This document shows positions 22,310 to 33,042 of a stretch of DNA of 64,000 nucleotides, in pieces. The DNA is from Siphonodentalium dalli (lineage: Eukaryota > Mollusca > Scaphopoda > Gadilida > Siphonodentaliidae). Position numbers and translations under genes: made by a program. The notes under the pieces were generated by a model. That model saw only the letters and a program-made list of their open reading frames with translations, ran no database searches and was not told where the DNA came from. Each line of letters opens with the position of its first letter. The first letter of the stretch is position 1. Where the stretch lies: the NCBI GenBank assembly GCA_032622095.1, contig CP136067.1, positions 75,292,705-75,356,704 on the forward strand, in the 5' to 3' direction.

Positions 22310-22640
22310 TGCAGTTAGCGTTGCCACCGTGGCTGAAATGCAACTACTAGTACACCGCGGCTCCACCGGCTAACTACAGTTGGGCCGCGGTGTACTTGCC
22401 GTTCGGCCATGGTGTAATTGCCGCGCCGCGGTGTACGTTCATTAAACTGAAAAAAGACGATGCAAACCAGAAATCTAACCACGGTGTACATGCCGTTCGG
22501 CTGCGGTGTAGTTGCCTTTCGGCCGCAGTGTACTTGCTGTTGGGCCACGGTGTACTTGCCGTTCGGCCGCGGTGCTCAACTGCAGTTACAAACTCTGACA
22601 CCGCGGCCGAACGGCAAATACACCGCGGTGCCAATGGACA
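22310..22640. repeat. GC-rich minisatellite with CCGCGGTGTACTTGCCGTTC units
   Basis: About ten copies of a roughly 30-bp unit, (C)GGCCGCGGTGTACTTGCCGTT with variants, run in one orientation. The last copies (about 22598-22640) are inverted (CACCGCGGCCGAACGGCAAA). Open frames on both strands are by-products. Confidence 0.85.
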
Positions 22641-22716
22641 CTTGTTTTGTCCAGCGGGGTATGGCACAAATAGTCCTAGACCCATTATACAGTAATACCC
22701 TAAGTAATCAACCTCT

Positions 22717-22871
22717 TAACCAAAGCAGAATTATGGGTAACGTTCAGGATTTAGTCGGAATATGGCTTGTTGCCTTTCATCGGAAAGCTCTCGCCGTAAG
22801 CTTTCCGATGAATGGCAACAAGCCATATTTCCGACTAAATCCTGAAAAGTTACCCATAATTCTGCTGGTTA
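22717..22871. repeat. Long near-perfect hairpin (about 70-bp arms)
   Basis: The left arm, from TAACCAAAGCAGAATTATGG to ATCGGAAAGCT, is mirrored across the short loop CTCGCCGTA to ATAATTCTGCTGGTTA. The arms differ at only a few positions. It is either a miniature transposon or a source of a hairpin transcript. Confidence 0.85.
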
Positions 22872-23551
22872 TTTAAAGATGTCGATTACTTTAATAGGGC
22901 ATTACTGTAGCCTTAATATATCGAGTGTGTTGTGTGTGACAGAACACTGGCCAGTGTAAATAGTGGTAAACAAGTCAGGGGTTCCACAATTATTTGTACA
23001 TGACCAAAAAACTCTTCAGTCTTATTCACCGAGATGGGGTGGTGGAGGGGAATTGTTGTTTTTTTTCAGTCTTATTCACCAAAGGTGGGGTGGTGGAGGG
23101 GAATTGTTTTTGGTTAGGTATACACAGAGATATACATGTATGGTTATTATATCCCCCGATATTAGTTGGCAGGTACCGGTATATTGTTGACCGTCCGACC
23201 ATACAAACATTTTGCATTGTAACTCGGGAGTCGGTTGTCATATTTTGATGCTCTATGGCACGGTGACAGACCAGAAATGGGGAATGAATATGCATAATAT
23301 CACGGGTTGTGACCATCGATGCCTACCAGAGTTATGGGCCCTGTTCGGCTTTATGAAATTCAGTCCGTTCAAAGTTTTTGCAATATAAGTGTCTGTTGTC
23401 GAATTTCCGATTTGGTTTGGTATGGTGATAGACCAGAATGATAGGGAAGGACATATGCACATATTACTGCATATCACAGGTTTTGCCTGTCAATGCATAC
23501 CAGAGTTTCCGGTCTTGTTCCATCCGTAAACACATTATGCATTATTATAAC
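22872..23551. other. Non-coding spacer
   Basis: A short tandem pair (CTTATTCACC...GGGGTGGTGGAGGGGAATTG, twice near 23020-23110) and two similar blocks reading 'ATGG(C/T)(A/G)(C/T)GGTGA(C/T)AGACCAGAA' (near 23253 and 23420) are present. I see no gene. Confidence 0.5.
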
Positions 23552-23770
23552 TCGGGGGCTCCCGGTGGTACAGTCGGTAGAGTGCCAGGTGCATTACTCC
23601 GTCCAGTGCCGACGAAGCTGGTTCGAACCCCGTCATAGGTAGAGTGACTGGAATCATGTATCTGGGCAAGTTTGTCAGTTGCTTTCCGGGGGGTCGGTGG
23701 TTTATACACGCAGTGAGACGATTTGCAATTTGAAAGGAATATACATGTACATGTATACATGTATGTCAGC
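23552..23770 (+). mobile_element. tRNA-derived SINE
   Basis: Box A TGGTACAGTCG (23566-23576) fits TRGYNNARNNG. Box B GGTTCGAACCC (23620-23630) fits the pol III B box, 44 bp downstream. The body does not fold into a full tRNA and continues into a tRNA-unrelated tail, which indicates a SINE and not a tRNA gene. Confidence 0.7.
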
Positions 23771-24926
23771 TGTGTATGTCACTAATAAATTGTTGGAAAA
23801 TCTATGACCACAATTTCAACCTATTTTTGGTATAAAGTTTCCAACTAAATGTTGAGTGATGTTTGACTGCAGTTGGTGGGATTAAGACCCATGCATAACC
23901 AGCCCACGTCCCACTCTGATGCCCCGTCCCAAGAGGGTGGTCTTGCATTCATCACTGATGATGAGAAATTGTCAATATTAGATCTCATTGGAAAACAGGG
24001 TTTGATCTCGTCAGGGAGGGGATACAACCCCTTGTCCATGAGGGTTAGCTGCACCCATTGGGGAGATCTGCAATAGTCAGCCCGGTATTATAATCTGGAG
24101 ATATCCTGGTGGCACCCATGTTGCAAAAGATATAAAAAAATTTAAAGACAACAGAGCAGAAATCAGGGGGCCAATAACAAGGCATGCATGTGGTCTCATA
24201 ACCACAAAACTACATGAAAGTCACCCATATCAACCCAAATTGGATGCAGTATATATATATGATTATATATGATTTCATTATCTCTATATCATATATATTC
24301 GGTCTCTAAAAACCATTAAATGCACTCAACATGTGATTTCCTCATGCTCCTGTTACGCAAATTCTAGTATAAAAATTTGTTAATTTCAGACAAAGCTCAA
24401 ACATAACATCTGACCAGACAAGACATAGAAACCGCTAATCCCATTACCATGCTAACAACATCAGTCGAACATGATAAACCTTCAAAACAATAACACCGGA
24501 CACTAGATTACGACCAACCATAGTCACACACGCCATGGATAAATACACTGTCAAAAGCACAGTATTTTTTTTTGTACGGTTATATCTGGCATATATCCAT
24601 GGTTATATATAAACAGACTACGAGCATCTGTCCACAGGTCATTTGCGTAAAAAAAATAATATCTAATTCTTTCATTCCCTCAAGGTACTTATATCTTCAA
24701 AGGATGAAGCAGAAGTTTTTAGGCTGTCAGTAAGATTCTAAGAGATAAGGTGGCAACTAAAGGTTTAAAGGGATACTGTACACAAATGTTGTTGTTGGCT
24801 TCTATAGTCTCTGAGTTGGAGAATAAGGTAACAATTTTTCCATTATTTGAAAGTCTGTTGAGTACGAAGTAGTGTTACGGATGGCAAATTTACCCAAATG
24901 CAAAAATACAAATTGTCGTTGTCGAG
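23771..24926. other. Non-coding spacer
   Basis: I see no supported gene. A stretch at 23865-24075 has a conserved-looking minus-strand frame (PSWDGASEWDVGWLCMGLNP) that may be part of a dispersed repeat. Confidence 0.4.
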
Positions 24927-25458
24927 TAATTATACCCCCACTTTCGAAGAAAATGGGGGGGGGGGGGGGGTATACTGGATTGACTGCGTCTGTCCGTCAC
25001 GCTTTCTCTCCGTCTGTTTGTCTGTCCGTCCGTCTGACCTCATAACTCGAACAACTATGAACCGATTTCAATAATTTTTTGTATGCAATCTCCTTAGGAC
25101 GGTGTCTCCGCATGTCTCCGCGGTTCGGTCCGACTTTTTTTTTCAAGTTACGCCTCTTTTTCAACTTATTTTGACTTATTTGTCCGACTTAATAGCTTTA
25201 ACAAATATGAACCGATTTCAATAATTTTTGGTATACATGCTTCTCACAATACCCTCTCTACATGATGCGGCTAGGGATTGGCTCAGACTGTTTTTCGTAA
25301 TATTACACCTTATTTTCGACTTATTTTGACTTGGAAAATTCTGTCTGACTTAATAACTTTAACAAATATGAACCGATTTGAATAATTTTTTCTGTACAAG
25401 CTTCTTGTGACACCATATCGATATTATTAGTCCGAATTTTTCTTTAAAGTTAAAAATC
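24927..25458. repeat. Dispersed repeat of the 'TATACCCCCACTTTCGAAG' type
   Basis: A palindromic head (ACCCCCACTTTCGAAGAAAATGGGGG), a CTGTCCGTCCGTCTG block, and then two or three diverged units reading AACAA(C/A)TATGAACCGATTT(C/G)AATAATTTTT. Similar wording occurs at several places in this window. Confidence 0.75.
25359..25458. repeat. Copy 1 of a 100-bp direct duplication
   Basis: The stretch TTAACAAATATGAACCGATT ... TTCTTTAAAGTTAAAAATC recurs at 26066-26165 with no difference that I can see. Confidence 0.85.
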
Positions 25459-26065
25459 TTTTTGGTTGAGTTTACGGATAATGCGGGTTGAATTTGCCAC
25501 GGTGGGTGTATGCTAGCACTCGAGTGCACACCTCTTGTTTTTGAACAGTTTTCAACCAAATGTATCAAATAAAAGTTATATTATATGCATACTAGTCCCA
25601 TATACTCATTTAAGTTATTGTATCGTCACTAGTCACTGAGTGGCTTGAGTTTTCTCCCCGTATCAGCATAATGTTTAAAACGATCGTGTGTGCCATTTAC
25701 CAATCCAGTATCCCTCAATTAATTTGATTACGTCTTGTACACGGAAATTCGTAATTTAATTTACGCCATTTTATGGCTCCAGTCATAAATTGAATTTATA
25801 GCAAATTATTAACTTTGATTTTAAGATAGCCTATTAACCTGAGCATTTACAAAATACATCTTTGACTCAAATTACTTATGTTTCTATATATTATCGATAT
25901 TAGATCGTTGTTATCACCGGAAATTTATTATCGGAAACATTTTTTTCTTAGACGTATCTCAACAACATTTGTCTAATATTAGTCCAGTGCCTTTATGGTT
26001 TTACCCAGAACTAATTGCAACAGAATTTTTTTTTTGCTGGAATAGGTAATTTTTTTTTTTTAAAT
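25459..26065. other. Non-coding spacer between the duplicated 100-bp units
   Basis: I see no gene. The only feature is plain AT-rich sequence. Confidence 0.5.
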
Positions 26066-26165
26066 TTAACAAATATGAACCGATTTGAATAATTTTTTCT
26101 GTACAAGCTTCTTGTGACACCATATCGATATTATTAGTCCGAATTTTTCTTTAAAGTTAAAAATC
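26066..26165. repeat. Copy 2 of a 100-bp direct duplication
   Basis: Matches 25359-25458 and ends exactly where the 1.85-kb palindrome begins. Confidence 0.85.
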
Positions 26166-28014
26166 CATAAACAACATACTAAAAATCAGCAAAAATCGGA
26201 AAAAAGGAAAATTGGTGATTTTCGTGAAATAAATTTGGGAAATTTTGGTCAAATCATCCATTTATGGATTTTCTTTTAGCGTATTTAAAAAATTCAAATA
26301 CACAAGTCCTACAAATATCATGCCGATTTTGTTACCCTCAATTTTCTGAACACAGAACTGAGAACCATTGCCAGATTTTTGGAGTATTTTTCGAGTTGTG
26401 TGACTTCAAAAACGCGAATTTACCTTATTTCGGAGCCTAAATTTTGCAGAATGAGCCAAATGTCATATTTTATGGTTTAATAATTATCTAAAAAAAACGA
26501 GCCCAAAATACAAGGCTTTTCCTCACTAGATAAAGCAAAAAAAAATATTATTATGTGCATCTATGGTTAAGAAGAATAAAATATTCTCGAACAAAATGTG
26601 TGTTCCATTGTATGGACTTAGCCAAATTTGCCACTGACATAGAACTCGTGTGATGAAATGCAATATTTGGGGTCATGTAACTGAATAAATTACAACCTAT
26701 ATGCTCTGCCTTTCTCGTAACCTTTTAAGAATACAAGATAGAACAAATTGTGATGGAATTTCTAAATACATTTGTGAAGAAAATTAAATTATGGCTCCAC
26801 GAACTCTTAGTCTAGCCTCTTTTCCGAAAATGCTATTTTGGGTCGTTTTTGTAAATATTTTAAAGGTTTTTGTGCATTCAGAAAAATTAACAAAATTTAT
26901 TGTGTAAAAGTATTTTATCTTCTTATATTAGTTTTTTGTTGAGAAAATAACATATCAATGGTTATACCAATGAATGTCACTGGATTTCTCTCATCACTTC
27001 GGATAATTTACTACAAATTTGAATGGCAGAAACATGGGGTAGGGGAAAGCATATCAACAAAAACTTCAAAATCAAGCATCTTGAATCATACAACATTATA
27101 TTATCAGCTTCTGCATGTATTGTTCTTTCATACGTAACTTAAAACTTTTTTTGTTTATATACATTGACAGCGCTATAATCCTTTTTGTCGTAATTTGGCA
27201 GTGAAATGTAAAATTGTCATTTTGGAATTATTTTTAATCAACATAGCAATAACATTCTAAATAAACGTCCAGTAACGTATTAAGCTGTTTAATAACGCAA
27301 CAGGAACTAAAGTGTTGTGGGAGGAAAGTTCGAATAATTTTACGCACTAAAACAGTTAAGACCATAGATTCAAAGGGCCATAAGTTGATTTTCTTAAACA
27401 ATGGTTTGTTAATATCTTTGCAATTTGTTCAATCTAGTATACTTATTACTTAAAAGGTAATAAGAAAAGCAGGGCATATGGATATCAATTTATTGATTTA
27501 CATGACCTCAAATATTGCGTTTCATCACACGAGTTCTGTGTCAGTGGCAAATTTGGCTAAGTCCATGCAATGGAACACACATTTTGTTTGAGAATATTTT
27601 ATTCTTCTTAACCATAGGTGCACATATTAATCATCTTTTGTGTTTTATCTTGTGAGGAAATTACAAAAACAGGGAAAAATCTCTGTCTTTTGCGTTAGTT
27701 TTTTAAATAATTAACCATAAAATATGATATTTGGCTCATTCTTCAAATTTTAGGCTCAGAAATAAGGTAAATTCGCGTTTTTGGAGGCACACAACTTGAA
27801 AAATACTCAATAAACCTTGAAATGGTTTTCAGTTCTGGATTCATGATAGTGAGGACAACAAAATATGTATGATATTTGTAGGATTTGTCAATTTGATTTT
27901 GTTATATGAAAATCCATAAATTGATGATTTGATAAAATTTCCCCATAATTATTTCACGGAAATAAACAATTTCCCTTTTTCCGATTTTTGCCGATTTTGA
28001 GTATGTTGTTTATG
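26166..28014. mobile_element. Giant imperfect palindrome (foldback element)
   Basis: Left arm 26166-26720 is mirrored at about 27470-28014. The outer ends read CATAAACAACATACT and AGTATGTTGTTTATG. Inner matching blocks include CTAAGTCCAT(G/A)CAATGGAACACACA and its complement. The centre is near 27100. The arms have many differences, so the copy is old. There is no transposase and no clear target duplication. Confidence 0.8.
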
Positions 28015-28281
28015 TACTTGTTCGAGAAAAAAAAAATTCGGTTAATATTAGGCAAATACATGTACCGGTAGTCCGGTACATGTATATAATACCTTGATCA
28101 TGTTCAGACCAACTATCCATTAGAAACCAGATCTATATAATATTAATATCTGTACCCATATTAATGAAGCGAATGATGGGTATACTGGAATGTGGATTTA
28201 TTATGCCCCGACCCCTGAAGGACGTTCAGGGCATATAATAATACATGCAGTCAAGGGGTGTCATTCATCTACCAGTTTGTC
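28015..28281. repeat. Dispersed 'TTATGCCCCGACCCC' repeat, left part
   Basis: Around 28200 the sequence reads TTATGCCCCGACCCCTGAAG, a family also at 63965. The right part continues after 29654, so the hAT-like element inserted into it. Confidence 0.6.
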
Positions 28282-28289
28282 TGTATGAA

Positions 28290-29646
28290 CAGTGTTCACG
28301 CTGGACCGAAAAAAAGTTTAGCCAAAAGTTTAGCCAAATGAAAATTTTATTAGCCAAATGAAAAAAACTTTAGCCAAATGTTTTTTGGCCAAATTAAAAA
28401 AAACTTTGGCCAAATTAAATCATCGTTTTCTGGTCGGTTCACAATTGATGACTAAAACGTAAAATCTAACAGACACAGGTAAAATACACAATAATTTAAA
28501 TAATTTTTATGAACTAGAAGTATTTTTATATATATCATTTATTAAAAATGTATTAATCTTTATGTGAAAGAGTGATTTGGGTGGGGGGGGGGGGGGGGGG
28601 GGGGTAACCCGGGATTGTCCTTCTTAATTTAATTATTTTTTTGTTTTATATCAATATTTTTTTTTAAATCATTAAATATTTATCCTTGCGAAAATATCTA
28701 AGTGACATCTGGAAACTAATAACTTAATATTGTTACGCCATTATCAAATTACAATCTGTCATAAAAGCATGCATATTATTTTGACTGTATCGGTATTGAC
28801 GACAAATAGCCACAAAATATATGTCGTGATTCACATTTGGCTGATTAAGCTATTGTCTTACACTTGGTGCTCATAAACCTCGACCGTCATAAATACAATG
28901 TCATCATAAACATGCACTGTGCGGGAGTCCCGTGCGTGACCAGACAGACAATGGGGGCTTAGGGGATTAAATGTAAAATAATAACCTTTTGCTGTTTCGT
29001 GCAGAGTGACGTAATCTTTCTCCAGATTAAAACAGCCTGTTACGAACAAATTGCTTATATAACAGCGTCAATGCACACTTTACAAAATATTGCTTTCTTC
29101 ACATTGTCATGATTCAACCACGGTCGGTTTAATGTCCATGCGTCTTTGAATGTCCGTCTTGTGAAAACTAAAGATGATTGCACATCACTGTGTGATCGCT
29201 TGGTTTATAGAGTTGTCGATCGGGTTTCCCTTTGTACTGTCCGTGATCGGGTTTCCCTTTGTACAGTCGGCAATATATTCCCACTTTCGATATTTTCGGA
29301 CTGGATAGTTCATATGACAGAATTGAAAACGCACTTGCCAAAATTGATGTTAGATTTGGAAATAAAAATATGTTTACTGTACACTAATTGTTAGAGCTTA
29401 CCTTTTGCTGTTAAGGAACGATATTTCATAAGTACGAAAATAATGAAATACTTTCGTCACCTAACTTCGTCTTGAATGTCGATCTATTGAGCGTTTTTAT
29501 TAATTAGCTTTCTGACTCCATGCTTTCAGTCTCCATTTGGGGTAAAAAAAAGTTTAGCCAAAAGTTTAGCCAAATGAAATTTTCATTAGCCAAATTCGAA
29601 AAAGATTAGCCATTGGCTAATTTGGCTACCGACAGCGTGAACACTG
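28290..29646. mobile_element. hAT-like non-autonomous element, perfect 8-bp TSD
   Basis: The ends are perfect 14-bp inverted repeats, CAGTGTTCACGCTG and CAGCGTGAACACTG. The flanks are the direct repeat TGTATGAA at 28282-28289 and 29647-29654. CA(G)-type ends plus an 8-bp duplication are hAT hallmarks. Both subterminal regions hold many TTTAGCCAAA words, probable transposase-binding sites. No transposase lies in the 1.36 kb. Confidence 0.9.
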
Positions 29647-29654
29647 TGTATGAA

Positions 29655-31736
29655 CATATCACCTTGTAAATCAGGCGCTAACAATAAGAGTTTTTGTCCT
29701 TCTGCATGGTGATAGCACATATTGGGGATATTAAGGGATTCCCGTACACAACTGGAGTTGTGCATTCATTTTTCTCAGTTGCGGCCCTTGTTTGACCTTG
29801 TTGAAATATATTGAATTTACACCCCAATCATGACTACATCAATATCCAGTAAACTGATGTCAAAAGTAGCTTTTGATTCTAAAAATACGAGGTTTATCGT
29901 TTTTCAGTGGTGTTAACTATTTTTTCCAACTCCAGTCACATCCATATGCGATTACAGGGCGTGGTAAACGAACCCACATAGTTGAGGTGGGTGCAAAATG
30001 GTACATGCTTACCTCTAAACAGTCAGCAATCAAATTATATGACTTGAAATTGTGTCAAGATGGCAAACTCATGCCCTCATCCAATTGGGAATGAGTATTT
30101 TGAATTTATAGTGGGATATAGTAAAAAAGTGAATAGTATATTAAATTCATAGAGTAGTAATTATATGGTGTCGAATTGAAGGGGACATTTTTATGAGAGT
30201 GAAATATTTTGACATTTGTTATTTCCAGGAGAACGGACACAGGTGCTTTATTCATACTACCAATTCACTCTCCCTAACTTGAAGCGTATGCATTAGAAGT
30301 TGGTCAGACCATTGGTAAAAGATTATGGAGATTCATTTTTGAGTTTTAATCCAGTAAGTATTAATTATCATGCTTTACAATTGGGACAGGCACACTATCA
30401 CTAGCTTTAACTCTTTTTATTCTAAATCCTCATTGACGAGTAGTTCCATTAGAAAATATACAGGTAATAAGTTCAACAAACAACCTTTGGTTTATTGGAA
30501 CTTATAAGTTATTATGTGAACATGTCCTTCAATTAAATAACTCTTTTGTACCGGTATTATCTGTTATTATGTGCTTATTTTTTCATGAACACACCTCCAG
30601 ATTAATAACAGGAAATTCCAATGTATACTTTCATAACTTAGGGAAAATACATAAGTACCGGTATAGAAAGAGTTGAAGATATGGGCGGCCTTGGAGGTGG
30701 GTTTGCTGTTTAAATATTCACCTCGGTCAAAAACCACCATAAACAGAAATAATAGTAAAATATAGACAGACTTTGTTCTTATCCCAATCAGAAATATGGC
30801 AAAAACAGTATGCTATTGTAAATGTTTTCCCCTTGTTATGTAAACAGAAGCAAAAAAAGTTACGTTTTCTGACTTTTGTTTAGATCCGGATATGGTAAAC
30901 ATAAAGAGCGTTATTTGTTACTCTTTTCCCGATATGGAAATAATAAAGAGCGTTTATATAATTTTTGTGTGATTAACCAATAAATTACGTTGTGTTGCGT
31001 AAACAGAAGCACAACTGCTGTAACACAAGCAGGTTCTTGTTTTTGTACACCATCGTACGTCTTGACGACAATGTACATGTTATATTTACGCTCTGATTAT
31101 GTTTGGCATATGAGCGGAACTGTATGTATTTTGGTGTTCCTTCCGTTGATGGCGATTTGAACAAATAAAAATATTCCTGCAACGAACGCCGCTCTTGCCT
31201 TTAATGTTCTCCAGATAATACTGAGTATCAGATGACTTTCATGTCAAATCCCATTATCATCAGCAAATTCTTGCACAGACAAGGTCTACTATCAATGGAG
31301 CGAATTTATGCAACAAACATGATAGATCTGTTGAATCTTCCCATCTAGGGTAAAGGGGGGGGGGGGGTCTATCATTTGATGATATTGAGTTGGGAAAATC
31401 CTGTGCCAATGCATTCTCTTATATAAGAGTCTCCCCCGCCAATACAAGATAATACATTGGCCTAACAATATTTACCATGACCTTGTAAGCCAGTGCATTC
31501 TCTTATATATCAATTAATAATATGTGAGGCTCCATATGCCAGTGATCTTTACTGATTAGACCGTGTTGTGGCTGAGGTAGCTGTCACCCGGAGATGGAGA
31601 AATTCCTATTTTGATTTTCTATTTATGTGTACTATTCTACATCAGAATTTCTGAGGTGTATGGGGCAAAGTACCTTTAACAGAAATACAAATTCTGAATG
31701 CAAAAAATTATGGGCGCAGTGCGTGTTCAGCTGAAG
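29655..31736. other. Right part of the dispersed repeat, then non-coding spacer
   Basis: 29655-29850 (CTTCTGCATGGTGATAGCAC, GCGGCCCTTGTTTGACC) matches the wording at 51710-51820 and 60430-60540. From 29850 on I see no gene. A G run lies near 31356. Confidence 0.5.
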
Positions 31737-31740
31737 TTAA

Positions 31741-32198
31741 AGGTACTCAACCCGTAAAGAGGGTCCCCATCTCAACAGATTCCAACAACAACAATCCGAT
31801 CAGAGGGTCCTATATTACTATTTCTTTGGCTTTGGGGGTAAAAAATATTTGATTGGAGTCGAGGAACCCATCAAACAAAGCTCAGAGTTATTAGATATTG
31901 ATTTTTCAAATTTGTTATGTTCTCGAGATGAGTACTGATAACTGCCGTAATCTGCTCTGGATGTGTACTCCAAATCTATTCAAACAGACAAGGATGAATA
32001 ACTCTAAAATCAAGTGGTAATTTTAACGCAGTTCTGGGCCAGATAGTATTCCCGATAATGAAAAATAATAGATTTCTAAAATCGATATCTAACAAATCTG
32101 AGCTTTGATGGGTGACTTCCTCGACTCGAATCAAATATTTTTGACCCCCGAAGCCATTGAAATAGTAATTGAGAGGAGTTTTATCGGGTTGAGTACCT
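31741..32198. mobile_element. TTAA-flanked MITE, copy 1
   Basis: The ends AGGTACTCAACCCG and CGGGTTGAGTACCT are inverted repeats, flanked by TTAA on each side (31737-31740, 32199-32202). The 458-bp element is non-coding. TTAA duplication occurs in piggyBac and Kolobok superfamilies; the AGG end suggests Kolobok more than piggyBac, but this is tentative. A close copy in opposite orientation lies at 36749-37217. Confidence 0.88.
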
Positions 32199-32587
32199 TT
32201 AAGTTGAGACCAGAATAATATTATCCATCATGACCTGGGGCGTGGGGATGGAAAGATCTCACCCGAGGGACAAGATATTTCGACCGATTGTTCGGACCCA
32301 ATAGCTGGCCCCGAAGATAAGATTTTTCTATGCCCACATCCCAGGTCATAATGGATTATTTTTCTCCCAAACCCAAGAGCCTCATACTCATTGTTTTGTT
32401 TTATACCAAATATTGGCACATTTCAGTAGTTTCATAACGGTACATCTGGGGAGAAATCTGATGCCACATTTGTGATTTTATTTGTTGATTTTGGTATATA
32501 CTGGGAAAGCAAAGCACGATACCCACACAAGCTAGCCGATATCATCAATGCTCCTGGCATGAATTACAACACATTTTGTTAGACTGC

Positions 32588-32903
32588 CAGTCATTGCTAC
32601 ATATTCCGAATGACGTGTGGTACCATGTCATTGACCAATATGGTATTGAATGTTTTCTCTACCTGTCAGATGATCACTGACAATCTGACTCGCTTGCTGG
32701 TTAGGTCGGCCGCATTTATGTGGAAACAGTTTCATTTTGATAATGGTGATGATGTTCAATTGCCCTTACAAGTACTTGTTTGCGATTCTGTACTTGGTGG
32801 AATTGATCCCCAGAGAATGACGACACAAGGGGGGAAAGTTGTTGTCACTATCGGGCATCGCATCGATGAGTTGATTGAGTGGTTAAATATAGAATATCCA
32901 TAA
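32588..32903 (+). pseudogene. Possible F-box-like coding relic
   Basis: Frame 1 (32588 to TGA 32678-32680) reads QSLLHIPNDVWYHVIDQYG...FLYLSDDH. The neighbouring frame then reads DNLTRLLVRSAAFMWKQF and continues open through LPLQVLVCDSVLGGID...GHRIDELIEWLNIEYP to a TAA at 32901-32903. Joined, the pattern LLxxPxDVWxxVI...YLSxxDLxRL...W resembles an F-box. Confidence in this similarity is low. The frame change suggests a decayed gene fragment. Confidence 0.3.
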
Positions 32904-32909
32904 ATACTG

Positions 32910-33042
32910 TTGACGAGATACATCGTTTATTTTCGCGAGTATGATTCAGTAAATAAATTCCAAATGGGAACCGAGCTTTAGCGAAGTTCCCCCATTTGCT
33001 GAATTATACATTCGAGCGAAAATAAGCCTTGTATCTCGTCAA
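32910..33042. repeat. Hairpin/MITE with GACGAGATAC ends
   Basis: Left arm TTGACGAGATAC...TTTATTTTCGC is mirrored by GCGAAAATAA...GTATCTCGTCAA. It begins within ten bases of the F-box-like relic's stop codon. Confidence 0.7.

Noticed and set aside
22310-22640. Possible CRISPR-like array
   Set aside because: The units are contiguous variants without unique spacers, and the window is eukaryotic; it is a minisatellite.
23552-23640. Possible tRNA gene
   Set aside because: A and B boxes are present but no proper acceptor stem or anticodon arm can be drawn, and the tail continues; a SINE fits better.
23845-24054. Minus-strand frame with PSWDGASEWDVGW
   Set aside because: Short, no start context or domain; more likely part of a dispersed repeat.
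28583-28604. Long G and C homopolymers (also near 24955, 31356, 38467, 39827)
   Set aside because: Simple repeats prone to length error; no functional meaning can be supported.
29146-29394. 82-codon frame inside the hAT-like element
   Set aside because: Contains an internal sequence duplication and no transposase motif; probably chance.
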